From Owenia fusiformis (lineage: Eukaryota > Annelida > Polychaeta > Sabellida > Oweniidae): a stretch of DNA of 64,000 nucleotides. Positions 35,924 through 47,126 of this stretch are shown here, piece after piece. Numbering within the stretch: position 1 is the first letter of the stretch; each line of letters opens with the position of its first letter. Where the stretch lies: positions 17,281,754 to 17,345,753 of the forward strand of contig CAIIXF020000011.1 of the NCBI GenBank assembly GCA_903813345.2, in the 5' to 3' direction. The notes beneath the pieces were generated by a model, which saw nothing but the letters and a program-made list of their open reading frames with translations, was not told the DNA's origin and ran no database searches. The position numbers were made by a program, and so were the translations under genes.

Positions 35924-37476
35924 TCGTGATCCAAAGGGACATGAGATTGTATTAGAAATCTTAGATGTCTTGTGGAGAACTGTTCTAGGGGACAGAGACC
36001 ACAGCTCAGATATTAGCTGCCTGCCCGTGCACTTTACTACAGACATGTATAACACTACACTGGCCCTTCTAGACACATTCAGGTATGTCTGTTTGTTTGT
36101 TTTATGTCATCACCAGAAGTGTTGACATATTGTTATTGTCTCCATTTTTTGTGGATTGTGGTCGGTGATTTGTGGTTGGCATCCGGCGTCTGTAACAAAT
36201 GTTACAACTGGCAGGTAGTGACATTTTTCATGTTAAAAATGCCTTGTTTTTTATTTGTTTAAGTGACATATTTGAAATGGCCATTGTAGCATATAACCTA
36301 GGGAACTCTAGAAGAATATTGTGAAGTAAATTCCACATATTTTATCATGTAGTTAATGCTTTTCTATTTATTTAGTTCTAAGATCTTTTGCATGATGTAA
36401 GTACATGTAACACATATACTCTTATTGGTAATCTTAGTTCCCACTGGGATGAATTGACCGTTTCACATAAGCTTCTAGCCTAAGATGCATTGAGAAAGAA
36501 AGGAATTTTGAGGCCGATTAATAATTTGAAGTTCCACATATAATATTTGTACAATTTGGACTTTCACTTGTTCTCTTATATTTTCAGTGGAGAGATGTCT
36601 CTACCAAGCTTTAAGCAACTACTAGAACTACTATGTTCCATCAGGGGACATCTCAATGCTACAATGTTGCAGTACTCTAAGAGTCATATGCAGTGCTTCA
36701 CTCTTGAGGTCACCCCTCACCATATTCACTCCTTACTGTCTACATGGGCCACCAGCAACCAGGATCAGCAACTAAGAGCAGACTTAGATAAATTACATGG
36801 GGATGTTCTCTTGGATGTAACCGCAGGTTATAATATGAAAGACAGTGGTGATGTGGAATGTCAAGTGTTACTGGCACAACTGTTGACCTCCTGGCAACCT
36901 GGTAGTGGAAACAAACGCCAGATTGATAAAATGGAAATATATTTGGGGTGTGTCATGGTTAAGTGGCTTGTGGAATTCATCCAGAGTGCAAAACCAAAGT
37001 TAGAAATTTTATCTGATGTTATAAATTGGATAAAAGTTAACAGTCTATCGACGTCAAAATTGGGCAACGCTGTGAAATCATGTTTCGTCGGACAGCCACT
37101 AGATGGCACTCCATGCCTTGCTGCCAAATTATTAACTGTGTTCAGTTCAGCGGATTCCGGAAAACAAGGCACAGAATCAACAATGAACATGAGATACAAA
37201 TTGAAATCAAACATTAATGATATATTTTTTGGTCTAATGGATCATTTACAGATTCATTCCTCAGCGACACAGGTGGATGTGATCGATAGATTCTCTAGTA
37301 AAGATTATAAAGACATATTGAAGGATGTGTTGCCTAAAGTTCAGGCCAAGTGTGAGCCAGGAGATAAACATGTGATTGATGTACTGAGTGTGTTCATAGC
37401 AGAACTATGGAGTAATTGCCATGCTCCACAGCATCTGAAGATAATTGTGAAAAACTATTTTAAGTTGTTGGTATAA
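35924..37476 (+). pseudogene. Duplicated URB1 last two exons
   Basis: Exon 35924-36082 (159 bp) and exon 36588-37476 (889 bp) have the same lengths, phases and splice signals as URB1 exons 27997-28155 and 28626-29514, and both are fully open. The second acceptor changes the split codon from AGG to AGT (R to S). The larger exon differs from the original at about 19 of 296 residues. By eye, replacement changes outnumber silent ones roughly 2:1, which is close to neutral drift. No promoter or upstream URB1 exons exist here. It could be an inert fragment, or an alternative terminal-exon cassette reached by splicing from 27495 past the first stop and polyadenylation region. Confidence 0.75.
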
Positions 37477-38743
37477 AATCAAATGCATGAAGATATTTTG
37501 ATTATAACAAATCTCTTAATAATTTAGGTTTAAGAGCCTTAAATACTATAATGATATGTAAACATTTGACATGTGACATATTATTGTTGTTTTTGATTGA
37601 TATCTGTTACAAAGTGTTACAATACATTTGCAGGTGTTGACATCTTACCAATTGCAAAATCATTGTTACATTTCATATGCTTCGATGAAATGTTCATAAT
37701 TTCCCAATTCATTATCTCGTCTAATAAGCTACCTGGAAAGAGAAGTAGACATAAGGGCAAAAAAGTATGACTCCCAGTTTCCATTTCCGTAGAGCACACA
37801 GAATAGTTTTTATCCACGCATTTGCAATATCTTTGAATTTTGATCATCATCTACAGAATTTCACCTTTAAAAGATAAATTATTCTGAAAGTATAATGCAT
37901 AATAATGCATGGGGTTTTAATATAAAGTCAGTATGACAGACTGTAAAAAAACAAAAGCCTAGTTCGATTAAGCCATGGGTTTTCTAATTGAAAGCTCATG
38001 ATTAAGCCTATGCTGTAGTTAAAATCAGTTAATTAATTTCTGTGTCTGATTATGTGTCTTATTTATTCTAATAAAAAGATATGACGCCAACATTGAAATA
38101 AATGATATGAAATATATATAGAAATATACACATGTTCTTGAGTCTTGCTAAAATACGATTCTAGGGGGTTTCAATGTATAGTAATGACCCAGTCACATTT
38201 GATCTACGGCAATGCACGGCGGCCGTAACTTCCCAAAATCGAGAGAAATGCAAAGCATATATAGATTATCTATATCGATTAAATCATATGCCAAATAAAA
38301 TGAATCTATGAGAACGCTCAGTCATATTTTCAAGACCTCAGTGATAAAATCATCATCCCGACATTATAGCTAATGTAAACATCTTCCAACATTTAAAATA
38401 GCTGCTATTGACATCAGATTGAGCAAACATGATTATGCAGTTAAACCTGTCTAAGGGGAACATCCTTGGTACCTATAAAATATATTCCAGGGGTCTTATA
38501 CTTCTATAAGTGTTCCACTTGAAGTTTCACCGTATGATACTTCATGTACTTACACCGTGTCACCTAAGAAATGTTGTCTATATCATATGTGAATGTTACA
38601 AGCATACAATGGGTTCAACTGTTAAGGATGTAAATTGTATGATAAGAAATAGGTATAACAGGCGACGGTAATTCTTGCCACACCATGCACAATGTAGTCA
38701 ATTGCTACAAGTAATAGAAAGTGTACATTAATTCCAAACATGT

Positions 38744-40438
38744 TTATAATACTGTGGCCACCCTGAGTGGCTCCCAATTTGGAGAACGATCTAGTAGTGA
38801 TGCAGAAATTTCTAAATCATGTTCAATCTTAATGGTCTTATCGATCATTTCACTTGGCCAGTATTTCGGCATTCCTTTCAAATTCCAAAACACAATTCTT
38901 CCACCCGGATTGCTGATTTTAGCAGCTGATTCAATTGCTGCATTGTGGTTGGCTAGGGACAACCAATCTGCTATGTTGGATACACAGATGCCATCAAACT
39001 TTGGTTGTTGAGTACTTGGGTACTTGGCAAGCCAATCGGTGAGTTCTCCATGGACCCACTGCATACGTCCAATGCGATCTTTCAGCGTTGTAAAGTTCTC
39101 CTCTTGGAGATATTCTCTGAGCTTGTATTTCCCAGAGTATCCGCCAGTGAAAAAGTATTCAGCAAAATGATTTTCCTTCATCGGAATGGACTTATAAATG
39201 TCTACCATTCTTCGGTAGAATAATGTTCCATAGTCCACATCTGGTATGATGGAATAATCGAAATCCTTCATCTGATAGTAGGCCCTCCTATACATTGCTT
39301 TTCTCCAGTGTTTTGTGTTAATCACTTCTTCAAAGAAATTGGCCTGTTCCTCAATATTATCCCCCATTCCCAGAAATGTTTTGATATCACGTTTATCAAG
39401 TGCAACATGCACCATATCCTCGGCTGCATTTCTAAAGATTGTTTCCTGTGTTCCACAATGTATAACGCCAAACTCTATTTCAGATTTCATTGAGTCCCAA
39501 AACTCTCTTGCATCTGGTGCCAGTGCTTTCCTGATTTCTTTATATATTCGGACACGTTTCTCTGGTTTAACATTTTCTCTGTCAACTCCAGCAAAGTCAA
39601 TAAATTCTTGGTATGACAGATGTTTGACGCAAGCTGCTTGTAACTTTGCCATGTGCAACTGTGGAATTGATAAATCAAGGGCCACAACTTCAGCGGGATC
39701 ATCGAGTAGAAGGGTCATAGCATTGGCACCACATGATGCAATCGTGAAGATTCTATCACCACTTTTGATTTTCATTGCATGTCTTATTGGTGCAACATCT
39801 TCCCAATTCTGAATAAAGAAAAATCGAATTCTAATAATAAAGAATGCAGGTACTGAGTTCGGACAATTTGAACAACACCCAGCTCAAATTCTATCAATGA
39901 GAATTGCATAATAAGATTAGGTGAATACCAAATGCACTTTTACAGCTGTTTTGGAAAAACAGTTTGCTGAAATTATCAAAGTAAACAAATGATTGTGTTC
40001 TGATGTTACTTTAGTCTTGCTCAAAGACTGTATCCACCCCCCCCCCCCCACATTCACTCTCTTTACCTGGCAATATACAGAGAGAAGGATGAAGGGGGAG
40101 GGGGAGTACAGGGTCTTTTAAGCAAGATTAATGTTACTTCTATTAAGTCTGTTTTGTAATTGTATAACAAATTAAAGTATACTAGCTGGACCAAGTTTGA
40201 ATAGTACGCTAATGACAATCACACTATGCGTGGTTTTGAGAGCAAATATCATTTTTAACCTTTCTATGATTGCCGTGCTCGAAGACAGACTCACCATAGC
40301 AAACAAAATATTCGAATTTTGTTCTTTGTGTGCTTGTTTTACGCCTTCGGAATACTTCAGTTTTTGCAGTCCACTATTTGCTTTATAATATTTTGAACTT
40401 CTTCCGACCATATTTGAGATACGTCTAAGCAGTGCCAT
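38744..40438 (-). CDS. BtaA-like (DUF3419) aminocarboxypropyl transferase, copy 2
   Basis: Exon 1 (40438-40295) and exon 2 (39808-38744) have exactly the same lengths as copy 1 and give 402 aa. In the 343 residues from the second exon's first Met there are 22 differences from copy 1 (about 94% identity), while the SAM-binding loop, VALDLSIPQL, SNIADWL and PGGRIVFWNL are unchanged. Differences cluster near the C-terminus (for example MIDKTIKIEHDLE) and at AYYQMKDFDYS. Silent differences appear at least as numerous as replacements, so this copy seems to be under constraint, unlike the neighbouring URB1 exon copy. Role and caveats are as for copy 1. A fixed tandem pair could raise dosage or allow substrate divergence. 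Confidence 0.78.
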
Positions 40439-41671
40439 TTTGCTTTTTGATTTAAACCAGCATTCGATCTGCAGTTAAAATTGACCTGGATTTATTGTTT
40501 CTGTAGGTGTCCTTTAAGAGGGTTCGTCCAGTGTGAAATTACAAAGGTTTTGTTCTTTCATAACCAGCATGTCCTTCTAAGCAGCAAATAAATAAAGTTT
40601 TGTCAGTTTTAATATATATTTGAAAGCATCATGTAGTGTTGACGTTGTATGAATTCTCTGAACTTTGAAGCTTTCAAGTTGTGATATCTATGTGCGCCTG
40701 TATTGTTTTTATTTCATGTTTTACTTGTGTAAATACTCGATATGTAGAACGAACAGGCATGTTGTCCTTCAATCCCTAGTTGAAAACAACCTGAACTACT
40801 GCATCATTCTGATACGCATCACAACTTTCTGTTTTACAACTTAAAATGTTTCTTGAAAATTGATGTCTCAAAGTGGGACAACACATGCAATCTTATATAT
40901 GACACCAAGACCTCTTGTACAGTTTCCAAATAGAAGTTTAGTGGCAATAAGATCATTTAACATACTAATGAACCCCTGTTTTATAAACTGTCAAAGATGA
41001 GATGTTTTATCATTTTGAAGGGTCTATTGAAACTTCAATTTGCGTCACTAAACATAGTCACGTTTTGCCTTAACTTGAATAATGAAGTTTAGGTCTACTC
41101 GTATAAGACTACATTCAGGTGTAATAAACTCAGGGGAAAGGCATTAAATTCTGAATGACGAAATTAATAAAATCGTGGTTGGATCTCATATTTTACATTT
41201 GGAAAGAAAAAATATGAGATGAAAGCTTGATTGCGAAAGCTAAAAAATATTCTGAATCCCGCAGATCATTGTCCTTTTAAGTATAAAAAGATTGTGAGTT
41301 GATCTAGACATTGCCAAGAGGTCTCCCAAAGATATTTGTGAGATCCTCCTTTTCTATCATTTAAAAACATCCATTCTAACATGTGAACTATTTAGTGTTT
41401 TGTTTCAAAATTAGTTTACATGCACTAAGTCTGCTTTTACCTAGTATATGAAGAGTTTGAAAAGGCCTTTCTTTGATCCTCATTGCCATGCTTTTGATAT
41501 TACTTTGACTTTCTGTAAGTTTGAGGTGAAATGGGAACTCCATTGTTGCATCTTCCATTCTGGTTTTGTTGGCAATCAAAGTATTTTTCTTCATGTTTTA
41601 GATTTGAATGTTATTCTAGCCTTGTGTACCAAATTATAGTTCGTTCTACGAGAATGATCTGTTGGGGTACC

Positions 41672-41978
41672 AATTTCACGAGGACTATCCAGGCCCCGCT
41701 GATATCGCGAGCAATCAGCTAATGTTAGAAGCGGGGCCTTGAGAGATATGATAAAATTGAAATATATAATTTTCTATAAAACTTTAGGAAGTGAAACTCA
41801 GTACAACTTTATTTCATTGTACAATGGCTATTTCAATTGCAGGGCAAAGACATTCTTCAACTATAACTATATTTTATCATTTCTCTCAAGGACCCGCTTC
41901 TAACATGAGCTCATTGCTCACGATGTCAGCGGGAACTTGCTCACGATATACGGGGCCTGGATAGTCACCGTGAATTTT
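41672..41978. mobile_element. Foldback element beside the duplication breakpoint
   Basis: 'aatttcacgaggactatcc' with 'aggccccgctgatatcg' at the left is mirrored by 'ggggcctggatagtcaccgtgaatt' (read in parts) at the right. 'gttagaagcggggccttgag' also returns as 'ctcaaggacccgcttctaac'. The right arm has an extra ~15 bp, and the spacer of about 120 bp is AT-rich. It begins within 10 bp of the end of duplication copy 2. Confidence 0.75.
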
Positions 41979-42008
41979 GCCACCGCTCATACTTAAATTT
42001 TGTAATAA

Positions 42009-42158
42009 AGACGTAAGCTGGGGAACCGAAATAAAGCCAAGTATGTCGAACATTTATATCGTGGTGAACGCGAAAATATTATAAAAAGACTTGAGCGATG
42101 TCGCAGATCTACAGAATCCGAACATGATAACACACAGATAACCTCCCTTCCTCGAGCT
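42009..42158 (+). other. Possible orphan exon
   Basis: A 50-codon open stretch reads KAKYVEHLYRGERENIIKRL followed by ERCRRSTESEHDN and ends at CGAGCT|GTAAGTAC (42158), a near-ideal donor. Two stops precede it at 42003-42008, so any acceptor must lie inside 42009-42025 (for example after 'gacgtaag'). The charged helical character looks coding, but no partner exon or family was recognised. It may be a remnant of a transposon gene. Confidence 0.3.
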
Positions 42159-42783
42159 GTAAGTACTTAATTATCGAATTGACGAATGAAAAGAGCATGG
42201 TGTAAAGACTGGACGTCAAATACATACGCGTACACGCTCTAGCGTAGCCAGGATGAGGCAGACGTGCAGGCAATCGCTTTTTTCTTCCTTGCTACGCCAC
42301 TGACACGTCATCCTGATTTAAAGCTGTCACCTCGTGAGCTATTGATATTTGTTTGGGTTGCCTTTTTGTCTCACACTGATGTATAATATATGAGTAGTAT
42401 TCTAGTTGTAGAAACGTGGTAAATACATGAATAAATCTTTGCACAACTTGCTCGTTGGGCTACAGTCATATACAAAAACTGAATTTGTTGGACATTACCA
42501 CATGTAAATTCTAAATTATAAAACAGTATTGAAGGGCTACTTATGTACAAATTTGTAAATATATAAAATGAGAATGGTGTCAGAAATGAACCTTGAAGAA
42601 CTCCTTTGTAATTACTCAATTTGACTGGCTTATACGTATTTTGTGTTGTCCCAAGTGTATTTAATTTTCAAAACACAATGTTAACTCAATATTACAGTTT
42701 GGAAATTTTGTCATCTCGCCTCAAATATTACATTGTCATTTGTACATTGCTCTCTTCATAAGTTCATTCACTAGGGAGGTTAA

Positions 42784-42936
42784 GCCTCAGTTACATTTGC
42801 TCTACGGCGGCCGTAGCTTCACAAAATCGATGTACATTTTACTGCTTATCCCTATATATTTACTGCTGCATATTAATTTCGATTTTGGGAAGCTACGGCC
42901 ACCTTACGGTTGTCGTAGATCAAATGTGACTGAGGA
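42784..42936. mobile_element. Harbinger-like MITE, 'agtcacatttg' family
   Basis: 'gcctcagttacatttgctc' and 'gaggccgtag'-like GGCGGCCGTAGCTTC at the left are mirrored by 'gaagctacggcc' and 'gatcaaatgtgactgagg' at the right. About 60 bp of AT-rich loop lies between. The target duplication is eroded. It is related to the MITEs in the URB1 intron. Confidence 0.75.
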
Positions 42937-43518
42937 ATGAACATTTATGAGAGATCTTGTACTTGTGATATTTTGAACCCCATGGATTATGGGATTATTG
43001 CTCCTCCTCGGATCCGTTTTTCCAGGGACTTAATTAAAACAATTTCCATTTTAACCACTCAATCGAGCAAGTAAATACTGCAAAGGGGAGGTCTATAACC
43101 TAGGGGCTTATTCAATGAGTAAATAAATAATATTGTAACATACAAAGCATTATTGTATAATAAAAATTTATTAGCCCACATCCCAATTTACTGTTGATAT
43201 GGGGCGAAATGCAACAATGAGAGATACCTTATTTTATAAGTTTCAACTACTATACATCACATGTACTCTATATTCCATTATTACTATTAGACTAACACAA
43301 CATTATAAGTCTTGATTGGACAAGATTTTTGCTATATTTTCTAGTACTCCCACATTTTTCCAATATCTGTAATGCATTGATCAAAGAAATCTATATTATT
43401 TTAGATCAATATCTTACTAATATATCTACCAAAATGTGTAATACAATTACTCTCTATTCTCTGTATATAATGAAATTATGTAAGCAGTAAAATTACTCGC
43501 AACAATTTTGCATTTCTA

Positions 43519-43762
43519 CAGGGTGATCCAGATAGTATTACTAGAGCATATTTATGAACATATTCATTTTTTCTACTATATTAAATAGTTTGTGCAGCGT
43601 GACGTTGTATTGGTTACAATAATGACACTGATATCGACCAATCAAAAAGTTGAATTATCTGAGATAGTTACTCAGTCATGTGTATGGGACATCTGCACCA
43701 TTTCAAGATAATTGATAGCATTGAAATGGCAACATCTTTGATCTTACTTCTGGACCACCCTG
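43519..43762. mobile_element. Short TA-flanked MITE
   Basis: CAGGGTGATCCAGA and its complement TCTGGACCACCCTG bound 244 bp, with TA on each side (43517-43518 and 43763-43764). The interior has no transposase trace. The termini resemble the mariner-type ends elsewhere in the window. Flanks outside the TA are also inverted (gcatttc / gaaatgc). Confidence 0.8.
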
Positions 43763-43885
43763 TAGAAATGCAAAATTGATTTGAGTGTATTATGTATCAT
43801 CCTCCGATCACAGGGCTTCAAAATCCAGAATACGGTAGATAGGAGGTACGGATTCTGGCCACCTGCTTAGGAGGATGATTATGTA

Positions 43886-45341
43886 CTTAGGTCAGTCAAA
43901 AAGTTCTGTTTATTTATCTCTAACTTTGTCATTTTGAAGAATTGTTTCTTGATATTTGGTACATGTACAGAACATACATTTGTGCTAATATTGACTAAAT
44001 ATTGTATCTCAACTATCATTGGTTACTGAAAAATGGTTGCTATGGTAACAGAAGGACGATGTTCTCGGTTCAACCCAATTTTATTGATTTTCATACACTG
44101 TTATATTACATGAAATATACTTTAAACTGTCTTAATATTTAAAAACTCCTTTCTAACTAAGTCCCCGATGTCATATCTAAGTTTAATTTAGTTATTTAGC
44201 CTTCAAAATAGGAGCCCCCTGCAGCAATGACCTTTCGGTGCCTTTCTACCCAGTCTCTGAAGACACCTTTGAAACCACTAGCGGACAATTCATTTAAACG
44301 TCTGCGCACTGCTGCCTGCAGAGCCCCATCGGAATCAAATCGGAATCGAAGACCCCTCTTTAGATTGCTGAAGAGGTAAAAGTCACATGGAGATGTGTCT
44401 GGGGAGTATGGGGCTTGTGGAATCCTGCTCCATTGGAGGTCTTCTGAGGCAGTCTTGGCAACATTACTTGTATGGGGACGACCATTGTCCATATTCATCA
44501 AGAAACTGCCTCGAGACATCAATTCTTTCTTGCTTCTGTTCTTGAGTGAGGAATCTTGGAACCCATTTTGAGGCTACGTAACACTTTTTCAATACTTTAG
44601 TGATGATTGTATGACAAGAGCCATGAGAAATATTCAGAATGGAACTAATTTCATCCAGTGAAATGTGCCTATCTTGCTCAATCAACTCATGTATTTTCTC
44701 AGCATTGTCCTCATTCACAGAACTCTTGGGCCGGCCAGTTCGTGCTGAATCAGACAGTTTATCCCTTTTCCAGACAAGAAGTCATTGTACCATATACAGA
44801 CAGTATTATATCTTGGAGCATCCTGTCCAAAAGCACCTCTTGTAGTGTTTTCCTGTTTTCTACCATACACTGTATCAAGTTTCTTTGCTTCCACTTTAAC
44901 AACTTCTAGGAGAATCAATATTTGACATGATTTTTTCTCAAAATCCCTTTTTTACTTTTTCATCCTGAAAATCACCTATGTTAGCTGAAAATTGTCACAA
45001 TTGAATATTTCCTTGACTGTGATGTCTTCAAGACAATAGAATTGGCATCAAAACCTGTCAATTTGCACAATCTGATATTTTAAAATGAAAAACTGTTCAA
45101 TGAATTGATGCCAAAAGAAATTAATGTGACATTAAAAATATGACATTTTTTAGCTGAACCGTGTACCCCACAATTCTGTTACCATAGCAACCATAATTCA
45201 ATAACCAATCATAGTTGAGATACAATATTTAGCCAATAGTTGCACAAATATATGTTCTATAGATGTACCAAATATCAAAAAGTAAATCCTCAAAATGACA
45301 AAGTTAGAGATAAATAAACAGAACTTTTTGACTGACCCAAG
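43886..45341 (-). mobile_element. Mariner (DD34D) with ~165-bp inverted ends and broken transposase
   Basis: The ends CTTAGGTCAGTCAAAAAGTT / AACTTTTTGACTGACCCAAG are flanked by TA, and inverted similarity extends about 165 bp inwards, to 'ttgctatggtaacagaa'. On the minus strand the transposase appears in pieces. 44918-44715 has RGAFGQDAPRYNTVCIWYND (DNA-binding part). 44718-44464 has LDEISSILNIS and WVPRFLTQEQKQER in another frame. 44522-44196 has MDNGRPHTSNV and PYSPDTSPCDFYLF, with 34 residues between the second and third catalytic Asp, the mariner signature. The stretch with the first catalytic Asp is deleted and one frame shift lies near 44720, so it is not autonomous. Confidence 0.9.
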
Positions 45342-45997
45342 TATTAAAATGAATGTTTAATGTTCTTGATTGGTGATTACTATTATTACTATTACTACTG
45401 GTAATGGTATATTTCAATAAGCATGTGTATTATTATCCAGAATTGAATGAGTAAATGAGTAAACTGTTTCAAGCAATTTACATTTAGGCAAGTATAACAT
45501 TCGTTCTCAAACTGATCATGTAATATAATACAAAATATCAACAGTCAGTCACTCTTAACATTCAGTTATTTTCTTTTCCTTTTAAAAAGCATATCCAAAA
45601 TAAAGCTTTTCCTATGGCTCAATGTGGATTTATGGCATTGTTAATGCAATATGTACAAAATTGGGTATCAAAATATACGGTTAAACTACTAGGAATTAAC
45701 ATTACATGCTTTTCCTCAACCAATAAAATCTTGATTCAGCACTAAAATAATTTATAAAATAAAATATGTTGTAACTAGTATATCATGCAATTATGATTTC
45801 TACTAAAAGGACACAGTACTATGTACACTAAAATTTTGCAACTACAAGAATCACTAAGATGAATACATCTGTACATTAATGAACACTTTTTCACACTCCA
45901 GTGTTTATCAAACCCATCTGCCCAACTGTCTAAATCATCTCTCTGAGATAAATACCCCCTTTTACTTTTTTTCTCCTTTTATTGATTATACAAAATA

Positions 45998-46178
45998 CAA
46001 AACCTATCTTTATAGTGAACACCTCTCTCTAATGAACACCTGTCCCTAGTGGACACCCTTTTGCTGCACATACCCTATTGCCTTCTGTGTAAATTATCCT
46101 ACCTGTAATGAACACCTACAGGTACCAAAACTGAATGTTTTTTCTCTGAAAAAATGTTCAATATACACAGGTTTTACT
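45998..46178. mobile_element. pogo/Tigger-like MITE
   Basis: TA|CAAAACCTATCTTTATAGTG opens and 'cacaggttttactg|ta' closes. The interior repeats 'gaacacct' in direct and inverted form, as in the element at 22517-22688. It is non-coding. Confidence 0.65.
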
Positions 46179-46230
46179 GTATAGTACATACACATATGAA
46201 CACATGTATAATATATAGGCACCAGTCCAG

Positions 46231-47119
46231 AGGTGTGAATCTGGTGCAAGTTTCACATTACATAAATTGATCACTTATAGCACTTCAATATCTGCAGTCT
46301 GAGAGATTAATAGATCTCAACATGTACAGAGGTGTGAAAACATAAGTTGAGAATCTGGTGCAAGTTTCACATTACATAAATTGATCACTTATAGCACTTC
46401 AATATCTGCAGTCTGAGAGATTAATAGATCTCAACATGTACAGAGGTGTGAACATAAGATGAGAATCTGGTGCAAGTTTCACATTACATAAATTGATCAC
46501 TTATAGCACTTCAATATCTGTAGTCTGAGAGATTAATAGGTCTCAACATGTACAGAGGTGTGAAAACATAAGTTGAGAATCTGGTGCAAGTTTCACATTT
46601 CATGAATTGATCACTTATGGCACTTCAATATCTGTAGTCTGAGAGATTAATAGGTCTCAACATGTACAGAGGTGTGAACATAAGATGAGAATCTGGTGCA
46701 AGTTTCACATTTCATGAATTGATCACTTATAGCACTTCAATATCTGCAGTCTGAGAGATTAATAGGTCTCAACATGTACAGAGGTGTGAACATAAGATGA
46801 GAATCTGGTGCAAGTTTCACATTACATAAATTGATCACTTATAGCACTTCAATATCTGTAGTCTGAGAGATTAATAGGTCTCAACATGTACAGAGGTGTG
46901 AAAACATAAGTTGAGAATCTGGTGCAAGTTTCACATTTCATGAATTGATCACTTATAGCACTTCAATATCTGCAGTCTGAGAGATTAATAGGTCTCAACA
47001 TGTACAGAGGTGTGAAAACATAAGTTGAGAATCTGGTGCAAGTTTCACATTTCATGAATTGATCACTTATAGCACTTCAATATCTGTAGTCTGAGGGGTT
47101 AATAGGTTTCAACATGTAC
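46231..47119. repeat. 112/114-bp minisatellite, eight units
   Basis: 'ctggtgcaagtttcacatt' starts at 46241, 46355, 46467, 46581, 46693, 46805, 46919 and 47033. Units differ mainly by 'gtgaaaacataagttgag' (114 bp) against 'gtgaacataagatgag' (112 bp), and by 'acataaattg' against 'tcatgaattg'. The patchwork of variants suggests unequal exchange within the array. No coding content is seen. Confidence 0.97.
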
Positions 47120-47126
47120 TTGTTAA

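Larger units (their letters stand above)
35700..41663 (+). repeat. Segmental duplication, copy 2
   Basis: This is homologous to 27703-35098, starting at 'gtgaattgcaaggtgtct' and ending at 'cgagaatgatctgtt'. After that point copy 1 continues 'catgtatatcc' and copy 2 'ggggtaccaat', giving clean breakpoints. It contains a second pair of URB1 terminal exons and a second intact BtaA-like gene. Confidence 0.95.

Noticed and set aside
39315-39812. 165-codon plus-strand frame
   Set aside because: It is the antisense shadow of the BtaA-like gene copy 2. The minus-strand frame carries the family motifs and matching splice sites.
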